Positions 25,439 to 34,472 are shown, numbered from the stretch's first letter. The stretch is 38,449 bases of DNA from Immundisolibacterales bacterium (GCA_026712715.1 JAPOPW010000073.1:1-38449); one strand, 5' to 3'. Program-made: numbers and translations. Notes: generated by a model from the sequence alone, not told the origin.

Positions 25439-26491
25439 CTACTGGCATGCAGGCGGAACGTTCTCGGTAACGCCTTGGCACAGTGCTTCCTTGTCAATCC
25501 AGTTGGCATCGATCACCAGGTTCAGATTGTCCCGGGTGACCTTGATCGGCTCCAGCAGGAGCGCGGCTTGGGTGGCGCCCGATGGCGTCTCGTACGGCGC
25601 CGCGCCGTCAACGCTCAACATGTCCGCCCCGCCGGCCAGCGCCACCGCCGCCCGCGCCGCCGCCCGGCCGAGCTCGTAGGAGTTCTTCCATACGGACACG
25701 GTCTGGTGGCCCTTGGCAATCCGGTTCAAGGCGGCAACGTCTCCGTCCTGACCCGACACCGGGATGCCCTCCATGCCCTGGGAGGTGAGGGCCGCGACCA
25801 CACCGCCCGCCATGCCGTCATTCATCGTCAGTACCGCATCGACCTGGTTGTTGTTGGCGGTGAGAATCTGATCCATCGTGGTCTGCGCGACATCGGGCTT
25901 CCAGTTCTCGACGTTCTGCTCGGCGACGATCTCGATGGCGCCGCCCGCCACGAGCGGTTCCACGACTTGCCACTGGCCGGAGAAGAACAGATCGACGATG
26001 GGCATCTGGGCATCTCCCTTGATGATCGCCCATTTCCCCTCGGGCTTCACGGCGACCATCGCCTCCGCCATCAACCGGCCTACCGCGACGTTGTCGAAGC
26101 TGAGAAACAGCACGTCCGGATCGTCGATTGGGACGTCGTAGGCGATGATGGGGATTCCTTCCGCCTTTGCGCGCTCGATTCCCGGCATGACCGCATTGGA
26201 GTCCTGCGCCAGCACGATGAGAACCTGCGCGCCGCGGGCGACGAGTCCCTCGAGATCCGTCAACTGCTTCTGTGGATCGCTCTGGGCGTCGGCGCTGATG
26301 TACTTGTATTGCTCGCCCGCTACCGCAAGCTCGTCCTTGATCCCCCGCTCGTCAATGCGCCAGCGTTCCTCCTGGAAGTGTCGCCAGCTCACCCCGACTA
26401 TCACGTCGTCCGCCGAAGCCAACCGGACCGGCGCGAGGATGCCGGCAACGGCGGTCGCGACGGCAATTGCCAAGCTCACAATTCGAGTCAT
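25439..26491 (-). CDS. Sugar ABC transporter substrate-binding protein, XylF-like
   Basis: A 350-residue periplasmic sugar-binding protein of the Peripla_BP_4 group, similar by eye to D-xylose-binding XylF along most of its length. It has a signal peptide (about residues 1-27, ending RLASA), VGVSWRHFQEERWRID, QKQLTDLEGLVARGAQVLIV, FLSFDNVAVGRLMAEAMV, ILTANNNQVDAVLTMNDGMAGG and PVSGQDGDVAALNRIAKG. XylF residues that contact the sugar (the R-W pair near the start, and the N-D pair) have plausible counterparts. Ligand may be xylose or another sugar. The frame runs to 26545, but ATG 26491 begins a proper signal peptide. A palindrome 25 bases upstream may be the operator. Confidence 0.9.
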   Translation of the reverse strand: MTRIVSLAIAVATAVAGILAPVRLASADDVIVGVSWRHFQEERWRIDERGIKDELAVAGEQYKYISADAQSDPQKQLTDLEGLVARGAQVLIVLAQDSNAVMPGIERAKAEGIPIIAYDVPIDDPDVLFLSFDNVAVGRLMAEAMVAVKPEGKWAIIKGDAQMPIVDLFFSGQWQVVEPLVAGGAIEIVAEQNVENWKPDVAQTTMDQILTANNNQVDAVLTMNDGMAGGVVAALTSQGMEGIPVSGQDGDVAALNRIAKGHQTVSVWKNSYELGRAAARAAVALAGGADMLSVDGAAPYETPSGATQAALLLEPIKVTRDNLNLVIDANWIDKEALCQGVTENVPPACQ

Positions 26492-26515
26492 TGCAGATCC
26501 CACCCTTGGTTGAGG

Positions 26516-26561
26516 TATCGAAACGATAGCACGCGGCTCCCCCATCCTCCTGGGGGGTGCC
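26516..26561 (-). promoter_or_regulatory. Palindrome and hairpin upstream of the xylF-like gene
   Basis: TATCG-AAA-CGATA (26516-26528) is a perfect inverted repeat in an otherwise GC-rich leader and could be an operator overlapping a -10 box on the minus strand. Next to it, 26535-26561 can fold with GGC and CCCCC pairing to GGGGG and GCC around an A-A mismatch. The 221-base gap to the enolase gene holds no gene. Confidence 0.4.
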
Positions 26562-26712
26562 TTTGCGGTGCGAAGCCGGTCGGCCGTTCGCGGAAACGCC
26601 CGCTCGCAGTCCGGACCCCCACTGTCGGGGCGCGAACTGGCCGCAACTGCGCGCGTGCGCGGGCGGACCGGCCTCGCACGCGCGGCGCGGCCCTCATCGC
26701 ACGATAAACAGC

Positions 26713-27795
26713 TCAGTCGATGCGGTACTCGCGCATGAAGTCAGGGCGGATCTTCAGGCCGTGCCCGGGCGTCTCGGGTGCGGTCATCATGCCGCGGACC
26801 GGCTTCGCCCACTCGACCCACAGGTCGTCGAGGAGCCCCATGTCCTCGATGACGAGCCCGTTCGGGATGGACGCGAGAAGGTGGATCATCAGCTCCGGGT
26901 AGAGGTGAGGCGCAATCGTCATTCCCCACGTGTCCGCAAGGGCCGCAATCTTGCGAAGCTCCGTGAGGCCGCCCCGGATGACGTCGGGCTGGAGGATCGG
27001 GATCCCCGGCTGCTCGAAGAAGGGGCGCAGATCGTAGCGGGTGAAGTGGCTCTCCCCGCCGACCACCCGGGTGTCGAGGGCCTCCGCGATCCGGAAGTAT
27101 CCGCGGAAGTCCTCCGGCTTGACCGGCTCTTCGAGCCAGTAGATCTCGTACGGCTCGAACTTGCGGCCCATGAGGATGGCCTGGTCGGCGGTCCACGCCA
27201 TGTTGACGTCCACCATCACGTCGACGTCCGGGCCGACCGCGTCGCGCACCTGGCGCACGTTCGCGACGTCCTCGGCCTCCGACCAGAGGTGGCCGACCTG
27301 CATCTTGACCGCCCGGTATCCCTCGTCCACGAACCGGCGGGCCTTGTCCGCCATGCCGTCGCCCCCGAGACCGCGCCAGCAGCCGGACCCGTAGGCGGGG
27401 ACCTCGCTCCGGTAGTGGCCCCAGAGGCGGTGGAGCGGAAGTCCGGCCCGCTGCCCGACGATGTCCCAGAGCGCGACGTCGATCGCGGAGAGCGCGAGCA
27501 CGGGAGCGCCGCCCCGTCCGTCCGCGATCGTGATTGTCCAGAGATCGCGCCAGATCGCTTCGATCTCCGACGCGTCGCGCCCGAGGATGCGCGGCACCAT
27601 CACCTCCTCGATGCAGGCCGCGACCGTCCGGAACCCCTCGCGAAGATAGAGCTGGTACCCGAGACCGACGTGGCCCGATTCCGTCTCCACCTCGACGACC
27701 ACGATCTCGCGGTCGCGCGCGTAGTGACCGAAGAACCCGGGCTTTTCGACGAAGGGCGCCCGCAGCAGCGAGACCCGGACATCTTTGATCTTCAT
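26713..27795 (-). CDS. Enolase-superfamily protein, mandelate racemase group (acid-sugar dehydratase-like)
   Basis: A 360-residue (beta/alpha)7beta-barrel enzyme that abstracts the proton next to a carboxylate. Metal ligands Asp196 (MVDVNMAW), Glu222 (WLEEP) and Glu248 (GGESH) are present, as is the Asp271-His297 dyad (LQPDV; IAPHLYP) and Glu317. The second-strand motif is Lys164-Met-Gln166 instead of the usual Lys-x-Lys, so the second lysine is lost. This suggests dehydratase chemistry relying on His297, as in some galactonate/mannonate-type enzymes, rather than racemisation (inference). ATG 27795 follows a perfect AAAGGAGG. It is upstream of a sugar importer in the same direction, so its substrate may be an acid sugar made from, or imported with, that sugar. 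Confidence 0.88.
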   Translation of the reverse strand: MKIKDVRVSLLRAPFVEKPGFFGHYARDREIVVVEVETESGHVGLGYQLYLREGFRTVAACIEEVMVPRILGRDASEIEAIWRDLWTITIADGRGGAPVLALSAIDVALWDIVGQRAGLPLHRLWGHYRSEVPAYGSGCWRGLGGDGMADKARRFVDEGYRAVKMQVGHLWSEAEDVANVRQVRDAVGPDVDVMVDVNMAWTADQAILMGRKFEPYEIYWLEEPVKPEDFRGYFRIAEALDTRVVGGESHFTRYDLRPFFEQPGIPILQPDVIRGGLTELRKIAALADTWGMTIAPHLYPELMIHLLASIPNGLVIEDMGLLDDLWVEWAKPVRGMMTAPETPGHGLKIRPDFMREYRID

Positions 27796-28102
27796 TCAGT
27801 CGTTCCTCCTTTGAAGGGCTGGAGCTCCGGGTGAAACGGCCTCCCGGCCACCCGCGATGCCCCCTCCGGCTCGTCTGCTCGAGTCCGAAGCCCGAGGGTT
27901 GTCCCGACGTTCGTCGCTCCCGTGACGGGACGGGGCGGGGCGGGAGACTGCGCGTATCGGGAAGCGGCCTCTCGACCCGGTACGTGATGGTGGTCTCGAC
28001 GCTCGAATCAGGAAGGACACGGACGCGGCGGCGCGGCGGCGCATGCATGCCGAACGGTTCGGCGCACGGGACTTGCCGGGCGCCTGCCCGTCCCCGCGCC
28101 CG
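27796..28102. other. Intergenic region upstream of the enolase gene
   Basis: This 307-base gap separates the end of the gamma-glutamyltransferase gene from the enolase gene; both read leftward. It must hold the enolase promoter; apart from AAAGGAGG near 27806 I see no clear boxes, hairpin or gene. Confidence 0.4.
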
Positions 28103-29728
28103 CTACCAGGCGGCGACCAGGCCGTCGGCCCGTGGATCGCTGCCCGCCGCGTACACCCCGTCCTCGAGGCTCCAGATGATCTGGCCGCGGCCGAACTGGT
28201 AGGTCTCGGACGGATCGGGCGGCATCAGCCGGTGGCCGCGGGCCTCGAGGCCGCTTCGCACCCCGGGCCCGGCCGCGGACTCGATGACCGCGTCGAGGCC
28301 GTCGAGAACCCTCCACCGGGGCGCGTCGAGCACGGCCTGGGGATTGAGCCCGTGGTCCAGGGTGCCCACGACGACCTGGATGTGCCCCTGCGGCTGCATC
28401 GGCGCCCCCATCACCCCGAACGGTCCGACCGGGCGGCCGCCCCGGGTCAGGAAGGCGGGAATGATGGTATGGAACGGGCGCTTGCCGGGCGCGTACACGT
28501 TCGCATGCCCCTCCTCCAGGGTGAACCCGAGTCCGCGGTTGTGGAGGGCGATGCCGGTTCCGGGAACCACGATCCCGCTCCCGAATCCGTGGTAGTTGGA
28601 CTGGATGAGACTCACCATCATCCCGTCCCGGTCCGCGGTGCAGAGGTAGACCGTGCCGCCCGCCGGGAGGTCACCCGGCTCGCGCGCGAGGGCCCGTTCC
28701 CCGACAAGGGCGCGCCGGGCCGACGCGTACCCGGGACTCAGCATCGCGGCGACCGGCACGTCCGAGAACCCGGGATCGGCCACGTGGCGATGGGTGTCCG
28801 CGAAGGCGAGCTTCATCGCCTCCATCTCGAGGTGCCAGTTCTCGACGCTCACGTGGGGAAGGGCGGCGAGATCGAACCCTTCCAGGATCGAAAGGCCCAT
28901 GAGGGCGGCGATCCCCTGTCCGTTCGGCGGGATCTCCCAGACCTCGCAGCCCCGGTACGGCACGCCGATCGGCTCCACCCAGTCCGCGCGGTGCGCCGCG
29001 AGGTCGTCCGCGGTGAGGTGCCCGCCAGTGCGGCCCGCGAACTCGACGATCGCCGCCGCGAGCGGCCCGGTGTAGAACGCGTCGGCGCCCTCGCGCCCGA
29101 GGGTCTCGAGAGTGCGGGCATGATCGGGGAGCCGCCAGCGGTCGCCCGTCGCCGGGGTGCGGCCGTCGCGCGTGAATGCCGCCCGCCAGCCCGCGAGCTG
29201 CGGGCCGAGCTCGGCCGTTCGCGAGGGATCGTCGATCTTCTCGAGATAGCGCGCCCACGAGTCAGCCACCACCGGCGAGACCGCGAACCCGTCCCGTGCG
29301 TAGTCGACCCCTGCCCGGTAGACGCGTTCCCGGTCCGCCCGACCGAAGCGTTCGTGCAGGGCCTGCCAGCCGGCCGGGATGCCCGGTACGGTGACCGGCA
29401 GCCAGCCGAGCTCGGGCATCTGCGCATGACCGAGTCCACGAAGGCGCCCGGCGTCGAGCGCGCGCGGCGCCCTTCCGGAGCTGTTGAGGCCGTGCAGCTT
29501 CGACCCGTCCCACACGATCGCGAAGAGGTCCCCGCCGATACCGTTCGAGGTCGGTTCCACCACCGTCAGCGCGATGGCGGTCGCGAGCGCCGCATCGACC
29601 GCGTTGCCCCCCGCACGGAGCACGTCGAGCCCGGCCTGGGCGGCGAGCGGCTGGCTGGTCGCCACCGCGCCGTTGGTCGCGAGGACGGGCTGGCGCCGCG
29701 AGAAATAGGGAAGACGGTCGAGGTTCAT
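28103..29728 (-). CDS. ggt: Gamma-glutamyltransferase family protein
   Basis: An Ntn-hydrolase of 541 residues that self-cleaves and then hydrolyses or transfers gamma-glutamyl groups. Seen: NGAVATSQPLAAQAGLDVLRAGGNAVDAA near the start (quoted part: GGNAVDAA), NGIGGDLFAIVWDG, and the cleavage-site Thr in AGGTVYLCTADRDG (Thr359 from ATG 29728). Its C-terminal half has GSGIVVPGTGIALHNRG and MGAPMQPQGHIQVV. No signal peptide is evident, unlike periplasmic E. coli Ggt, so it may act in the cytoplasm. A TTG at 29758 overlaps the previous stop (TTGA) and would add ten residues; ATG 29728 fits the family better. Many relatives act on substrates other than glutathione. Confidence 0.9.
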   Translation of the reverse strand: MNLDRLPYFSRRQPVLATNGAVATSQPLAAQAGLDVLRAGGNAVDAALATAIALTVVEPTSNGIGGDLFAIVWDGSKLHGLNSSGRAPRALDAGRLRGLGHAQMPELGWLPVTVPGIPAGWQALHERFGRADRERVYRAGVDYARDGFAVSPVVADSWARYLEKIDDPSRTAELGPQLAGWRAAFTRDGRTPATGDRWRLPDHARTLETLGREGADAFYTGPLAAAIVEFAGRTGGHLTADDLAAHRADWVEPIGVPYRGCEVWEIPPNGQGIAALMGLSILEGFDLAALPHVSVENWHLEMEAMKLAFADTHRHVADPGFSDVPVAAMLSPGYASARRALVGERALAREPGDLPAGGTVYLCTADRDGMMVSLIQSNYHGFGSGIVVPGTGIALHNRGLGFTLEEGHANVYAPGKRPFHTIIPAFLTRGGRPVGPFGVMGAPMQPQGHIQVVVGTLDHGLNPQAVLDAPRWRVLDGLDAVIESAAGPGVRSGLEARGHRLMPPDPSETYQFGRGQIIWSLEDGVYAAGSDPRADGLVAAW

Positions 29729-29754
29729 GGAGTCGTTCCGAGGTGCCGGGATGG

Positions 29755-30222
29755 TCAATTATCGCACCGGGTTCCGAACACCGGGTGGCGAAGACGGTCG
29801 CCCGCGGCGAGTCCGATCCGCTCCGCCTCGCCCCCGGCGATCTCGAGCACCGCACGAACCGGGACGCGGGAAGAGATGGTGTCGAGCGAACGTGGGCGGG
29901 CGTTGCGGACGATTCGGCGCACCACCCCGCTTCGATCGACGAACACCATGTCGAGCGCGATGAAAGTGTTCTTCATCCACATGCTGGCGATCTCGTCCCG
30001 GCCGAAGTCGAACAGCATCCCGGTCCGGGGGCCGAGCTCGCGCCGGAACATGAGACCCCGCGAGCGGTCAGAGGGGGTCGCGGCCAGCTCGACCTCGTAG
30101 CGGTGGATCGCCCCGCCCTCGAGATCGAGGCAGAGCGCCTCCGCCCACGCGTCGAGCGACGCGGCCACCCCCGCGAGGAGCACGATCGCGCGCCACCCCG
30201 AACGAGCGCCGTGCCGCCTCAT
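29755..30222 (-). CDS. DUF192 family secreted protein
   Basis: A 155-residue protein with a signal peptide (about 1-27, ending DAWA) and a DUF192 domain. Diagnostic blocks are RSRGLMFR, GMLFDFG and MWMKNTFIALDMVFVD. The family folds as a compact beta-barrel of uncertain function, often exported. ATG 30222 overlaps the alr stop (ATGA), and its stop abuts the transferase gene, so it sits in one translation-coupled series between cell-wall and gamma-glutamyl enzymes; a link to envelope metabolism is only a guess. Confidence 0.88.
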   Translation of the reverse strand: MRRHGARSGWRAIVLLAGVAASLDAWAEALCLDLEGGAIHRYEVELAATPSDRSRGLMFRRELGPRTGMLFDFGRDEIASMWMKNTFIALDMVFVDRSGVVRRIVRNARPRSLDTISSRVPVRAVLEIAGGEAERIGLAAGDRLRHPVFGTRCDN

Positions 30223-31316
30223 CGGACGATCCGCTCGACCCGCGGCCCGAGCCGCGTGACGAGCTCGTAACCGATGGTGCCGGCGGCCTCCGCGACCTCT
30301 TCCACCGGCAGGCCGTCACCCCACAGGGTGACCGGGTCGCCGGCGCGCGCCTCCGGACACCCGCGAAGATCGATCGCGATGAGGTCCATCGACACCCTTC
30401 CCGCGAGCGCGGCCCTGCGCCCGCCGACGAGCACCGGGGTGCCGGAAGGGGCATGGCGGGGGTATCCGTCCGCATACCCGATCGCGGCGAGCCCGAGGCG
30501 CATCCGTGCGGGCGCGGTCCAGACCCCTCCGTAGCCGACCGGGGAACCCGCCTCGATGGTCTTCACCGCGACGAGAGGAGCGGTGAGGGTCATTGCCGGA
30601 CGAAGTCCGTGATCGGCAGCCCGGCCACCGACCATCGGCGCGATACCGTAGAGCATCACCCCGGGCCGCACCCACTCCCGGTGGGCCGCCGGCGCTTCCA
30701 GCACCGCGGCGGAGTTCGCGAGGCTCGCGGGCGGAGGCGCGCTCGCGCCGAGTCCGGCCAGAGCCTCGTCGAAACACGCGATCTGCCGCGCCGTCGCCGT
30801 GCCGTCCGGTTCGTCGGCGCGTGCGAAGTGACTCATCAGGTGGACCGGCTGCGCAACGGAGGAAAGGTGCGCGAGCGCGTTCCACACCGCGGGCAGCTCC
30901 GCGGGGGGAAACCCGAGGCGGTGCATCCCCGTGTCGACCTTGACCCAGACCCGTACCGGCGCCCCTTCGTGCCGCGAGCGCAGCATCTCGACCTGCTGGT
31001 GCGCGTGAACGACCGCGTCGAGCCGCTCCGCCGCGATCTGCGCGAGCGCCTCCCGATCCGAAAACCCGCCGAGGACGAGGATGGTCCGGTCGATGCCCGC
31101 GCGTCTCAGCACGAGTGCCTCCGAGGTCCGCGCGACCGCCAATCCGTCCGCCGCCGCGAACGCCCGGGCGGCCCACAACGCCCCATGGCCGTAGGCGTCC
31201 GCCTTGACAACCGCGAGGACCCGGCTTCCGGCGGCGCGCGCCCGCGCGACCCCGAGGTTGAGGGCGAGCGCGCGGCGGTCGATGCGGGCAACCGGTCCGT
31301 CCCGGAATGCGTCCAC
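30219..31316 (-). CDS. alr: Alanine racemase
   Basis: A 365-residue PLP enzyme converting L-alanine to D-alanine for peptidoglycan. PLP Lys38 lies in AVVKADAYGHGA, and the second catalytic base Tyr is in RLGLAAIGYADGYPR. Other blocks are RPGVMLYGIAP and ISMDLIAIDL-like VSMDLIAIDL. The start is GTG 31316, 10 bases after the dnaB stop; no strong ribosome binding site is visible. The dnaB-alr order is that of many gammaproteobacteria. Confidence 0.95.
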   Translation of the reverse strand: MDAFRDGPVARIDRRALALNLGVARARAAGSRVLAVVKADAYGHGALWAARAFAAADGLAVARTSEALVLRRAGIDRTILVLGGFSDREALAQIAAERLDAVVHAHQQVEMLRSRHEGAPVRVWVKVDTGMHRLGFPPAELPAVWNALAHLSSVAQPVHLMSHFARADEPDGTATARQIACFDEALAGLGASAPPPASLANSAAVLEAPAAHREWVRPGVMLYGIAPMVGGRAADHGLRPAMTLTAPLVAVKTIEAGSPVGYGGVWTAPARMRLGLAAIGYADGYPRHAPSGTPVLVGGRRAALAGRVSMDLIAIDLRGCPEARAGDPVTLWGDGLPVEEVAEAAGTIGYELVTRLGPRVERIVR

Positions 31317-31326
31317 CGTCGGGTCG

Positions 31327-32694
31327 TCAGTGGCTCGGATCGTGGTTGCCGAACTTGGCGATGCGGCCGAGGAAGGTCAGGGTGACCGTGCCCGTCGGGC
31401 CGTTGCGTTGCTTGCCGATGATGATCTCGGCCTTGCCCCGGTCGGTGGTGTCTTCGTTGTAGACCTCGTCGCGGTAGATGAAGAGGATGACGTCGGCGTC
31501 CTGCTCGATGGCGCCCGACTCGCGGAGATCCGAGAGCATCGGCCGGCGGTTGGCGCGCGACTCGAGGCTCCGGTTGAGCTGCGACAGGGCGACCACCGGG
31601 ACCTCGAGCTCACGCGCGAGCGCCTTCAGCGAACGCGAGATCTCCGAGATCTCGGTGGCGCGGTTCTCCGACGTGCCGGGTACGTGCATGAGCTGCAGGT
31701 AGTCGACGACGACGAGTCCGATGTCGTGCTCGCGCTTGAGCCGCCGGCACCGGGCGCGGAGCTCGGTCGGGGTGAGATTGGCGCTGTCGTCGAGAAATAT
31801 CCGTGACTCGTTGAGCATCGTCATCGCGGAAGTGAGTCGCGGCCAGTCCGCGTCCTCGAGCTTGCCGGTCCGGACCTTGTGCGCGTCGATCCCCCCGAGG
31901 GCCGACATGAAGCGCATGGTGAGCTGCTCCGACGACATCTCCATGCTGAACACGATGGCCGCGAGCTTCGTGCGGATGGCCGCGCTCTCCACGATGTTCA
32001 GGGCGAGCGCCGTCTTGCCCATCGACGGGCGGCCCGCGACGACAATGAGGTCCCCCTGCTGGAAGCCGGCGGTGTAGCGGTCGAGGTCGAGGAACCCCGT
32101 CGGCACGCCGGTGACGTGGCCCTCGACCTGATGGAGCTCGTCGATGCGCTCCAACACGCCGACCAGGACGTCGCGGATCGCTTCCGGACCGGCCCCGGAG
32201 CGACGGCGATCGCCGATGGCGTAGACGAGCTGCTCGGCCTCCTCGACGAGATCGACCGCGGGGCGCCCCTCGGTCCGGTAGGCCCGGTCGGCGATCGCCG
32301 AGCCCGCGGCGATCATCTCGCGAAGCACGGCGCGTTCGCGGACGATTTCCGCGTAGGCGGCCACGTTGGCCGCGCTCGGGGTGCTCTCGGCCAGCTCGCC
32401 GACATAGGCGAGCCCGCCCTCGAACCTCCCATCGCCGTGCGCGCCGAGCCACTCGGTGACGGTGAGCACGTCGCACGGATCGTTGGCGTCGACGAGGGAG
32501 GCGATGGCGCGGAAGACGAGCTGGTGATCGCGCCGGTAGAAGTCCTCCTCCCGGACCTTGTCCGCGACCCGGTCCCAGCCCGATGAATCGAGCATGAGAC
32601 CTCCCAGCACCGCCCGCTCGGCCTCGATCGAGCTCGGCGGCACCCGCAGGCGGGATGCCTCGGGGTCGCCCCGGGAGACGGCGGCGGTGGCCAC
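31327..32694 (-). CDS. dnaB: Replicative DNA helicase DnaB
   Basis: A 455-residue hexameric 5'-3' helicase of the replication fork. The N-terminal domain reads VPPSSIEAERAVLGGLML; the RecA-like motor has Walker A GRPSMGKTALALN, VFSMEMSSEQL, Walker B LVVVDYLQLM, SRSLKALARELEVPVVALSQLNR and the arginine finger region EQDADVILFIYRDE. The C-terminus KQRNGPTGTVTLTFLG is normal. No intein is present. Start appears to be GTG 32694. It follows rplI by 104 bases. Confidence 0.97.
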   Translation of the reverse strand: MATAAVSRGDPEASRLRVPPSSIEAERAVLGGLMLDSSGWDRVADKVREEDFYRRDHQLVFRAIASLVDANDPCDVLTVTEWLGAHGDGRFEGGLAYVGELAESTPSAANVAAYAEIVRERAVLREMIAAGSAIADRAYRTEGRPAVDLVEEAEQLVYAIGDRRRSGAGPEAIRDVLVGVLERIDELHQVEGHVTGVPTGFLDLDRYTAGFQQGDLIVVAGRPSMGKTALALNIVESAAIRTKLAAIVFSMEMSSEQLTMRFMSALGGIDAHKVRTGKLEDADWPRLTSAMTMLNESRIFLDDSANLTPTELRARCRRLKREHDIGLVVVDYLQLMHVPGTSENRATEISEISRSLKALARELEVPVVALSQLNRSLESRANRRPMLSDLRESGAIEQDADVILFIYRDEVYNEDTTDRGKAEIIIGKQRNGPTGTVTLTFLGRIAKFGNHDPSH

Positions 32695-32798
32695 TACCCG
32701 GGCTTCGGCCGGGCACCCGCGGCCGGATCAGCCGCGCGCTGCGAGGCGCATCTTCGCTCCGCGGACCGGCCTGCCTTCGGAAATGCCATGCGCGGCGC

Positions 32799-33395
32799 TC
32801 AGGCGGCCGGCTCCTCGCCGCCCTCCCCTTCGGCGGGGGGCGGTTCGCCGGAAGCGGAGTCATCGGCGATCTCCGCACCCGCGGCCTCCACGGCTACGTC
32901 GGCAGCCTCCTCCTCGTCCTCGGCGGTATCCAGATCCTCGAGCGAGCCTCCCATCGGAACGACCGCCACCCGCACGAACGCCTCGACGTCCGGGTGGACC
33001 CGAACCGGGATCTCGTACCGGCCGGTCTGGCGGATCGGGCCGTCCGGCATGCGCACTTCGTTGCGCCGCACCTCGACCCCCGCCTCGGTCGCCGTTTCCG
33101 CGATGTCGATGATCCCCACCGAGCCGAAGAGCCGCCCTTCCCCGCCCGCCCGGCGGGTGATGACAAGATCGAGGGCCGCGAGATCCTCGCTACGCCGCGT
33201 CGCCCGAACGACCTCGTCGGCGGCCTGGCGCTCGAGCTCGGCCCGTCGCTCCTTGAAGCGGACAACGTTGCGCTCGGTGGCGGACAGCGCCTTGCCCTGC
33301 GGAACCAGGTAGTTCCTGGCATACCCGGGCTTCACGTCCACGCGATCGCCGAGCCCTCCGAGGCCCGCGATCCGTTCCAGCAGAATCACTTCCAT
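32799..33395 (-). CDS. rplI: 50S ribosomal protein L9 with acidic C-terminal extension
   Basis: A 198-residue L9, which binds 23S rRNA and helps maintain reading frame. The N-terminal domain MEVILLERIAGLGGLGD and VKPGYARNYLVPQGKA are typical, as is FGSVGIIDIAE. Residues about 150-198 are an added Glu/Asp/Ala/Pro tail (for example DTAEDEEEAADVAVEAAG), about 45-50 residues beyond the usual 148-150. ATG 33395 follows GGGAGAGGTGA. The linker helix region is mostly normal. Confidence 0.96.
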   Translation of the reverse strand: MEVILLERIAGLGGLGDRVDVKPGYARNYLVPQGKALSATERNVVRFKERRAELERQAADEVVRATRRSEDLAALDLVITRRAGGEGRLFGSVGIIDIAETATEAGVEVRRNEVRMPDGPIRQTGRYEIPVRVHPDVEAFVRVAVVPMGGSLEDLDTAEDEEEAADVAVEAAGAEIADDSASGEPPPAEGEGGEEPAA

Positions 33396-33471
33396 TCACC
33401 TCTCCCTTGCCGGGTCCGTTTCCCGGTGTGTCGATTCAACCCGCCGGCGGCGCTCGCCGGCCTGCGTGTCG

Positions 33472-33498
33472 CGGGAATGACGGCGTACGGCATTCCCG
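33472..33498. repeat. Small palindrome CGGGAATG-N11-CATTCCCG
   Basis: A perfect 8-bp inverted repeat (33472-33479, 33491-33498) lies in the 159-base gap between the DUF2232 gene and rplI. It resembles GGGAATGA-type palindromes scattered between genes in proteobacteria. It may be a repeat-family member or a processing hairpin. Confidence 0.45.
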
Positions 33499-33554
33499 TG
33501 GCGATTCCGAAGTCGGCGAAAGCCCTTGCACTTTCCCCCTCCACTGCCACGTTC

Positions 33555-34472
33555 CTACTCGCCCGCCGGAGGGTTGCCGCGGACCCCGAAGCGGTTCCGG
33601 TAGTCGATCCACGTGTCGGTCAACCCTACGAGCGCGAGACCGAGAACCACCTCGGACGCCGGCTGCGGAACGAACGCGAGCGCCACGTACAGCCCGGCGA
33701 GCCATGCGACCGAAGCGTTTCGCCGCTTGACGACGTAGTGAACCAGAGATATCCCCTGCAGCCCGAAGATCACCATGAGGATCATCAACCACTCCAGGGC
33801 GAGATGGGATACCCAACCGTCGGCGACCCACGCGAGGGCGGTGAGCACGAGGGCCGCGTACCCCGAGTTCCGGGGCATTCGAAGCGCCCGGAACTCTTCG
33901 CCGAAGCCACCGGGGCGGTCGAGCACCGCGTGCCACCATCGCGCGAGCAGGAGAGTTACGGCCAGGCCGAGCAATGCCCCTGCCGCCACGATTCCCGTCA
34001 TGATTGGAGCGATGCGGTCGATGAAGAGACTCCAGTCGGCGGAGATCGGGAACCAGGAGAAGAAATCCTCGAGAACCCCGGTCCACCACGCGGCGGGGTC
34101 GCCGAGGACGATTCGCACGACGACGACCGCAATCGCCAGAATGAGCGCCCCGGCCGCGAGCGCGGTTCCCTGGGAGCGCGATTGCCGCAGCACGATTGCG
34201 AGAACCCACACCGGGACCCAGCTCATCAGGGCGAGGAGCAGGGCCGGAAAATAGGACTGGATTGCGGCGAACGTGAACGCGCCGCCCAGCACCGTCGAAC
34301 CCAGCAGCACCCACACCCCCTCGACCGCCCCGTGGCGGAGGGTCGCGAGTCCGAGCAGCGCACCACTCAGATAGTTGAACGGAAACAGGACGAGGGAGAG
34401 CACCGAGCACACGGCGCACGCGGTGATGACGTGCACCCGTCCTCGCATCACGAAGGTCAGGAGGGAACGCAT
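33555..34472 (-). CDS. DUF2232 family membrane protein
   Basis: About 305 residues with roughly eight membrane helices, for example VHVITACAVCSVLSLVLFPF, GALLGLATL and VTLLLARWWHAVL. Members of this family lie between rpsR and rplI in many gammaproteobacteria, and that is the strongest evidence; function is unknown, with possible roles in membrane or energy-coupling-type transport. The frame is open to 34760. I chose ATG 34472 (MRSLLTFVMRGRV) because family members begin with a short segment before an MRGR-like motif; an ATG at 34574 with GGGAGG very close is an alternative. The 220 bases between rpsR and this start contain no other gene. Confidence 0.8.
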   Translation of the reverse strand: MRSLLTFVMRGRVHVITACAVCSVLSLVLFPFNYLSGALLGLATLRHGAVEGVWVLLGSTVLGGAFTFAAIQSYFPALLLALMSWVPVWVLAIVLRQSRSQGTALAAGALILAIAVVVVRIVLGDPAAWWTGVLEDFFSWFPISADWSLFIDRIAPIMTGIVAAGALLGLAVTLLLARWWHAVLDRPGGFGEEFRALRMPRNSGYAALVLTALAWVADGWVSHLALEWLMILMVIFGLQGISLVHYVVKRRNASVAWLAGLYVALAFVPQPASEVVLGLALVGLTDTWIDYRNRFGVRGNPPAGE

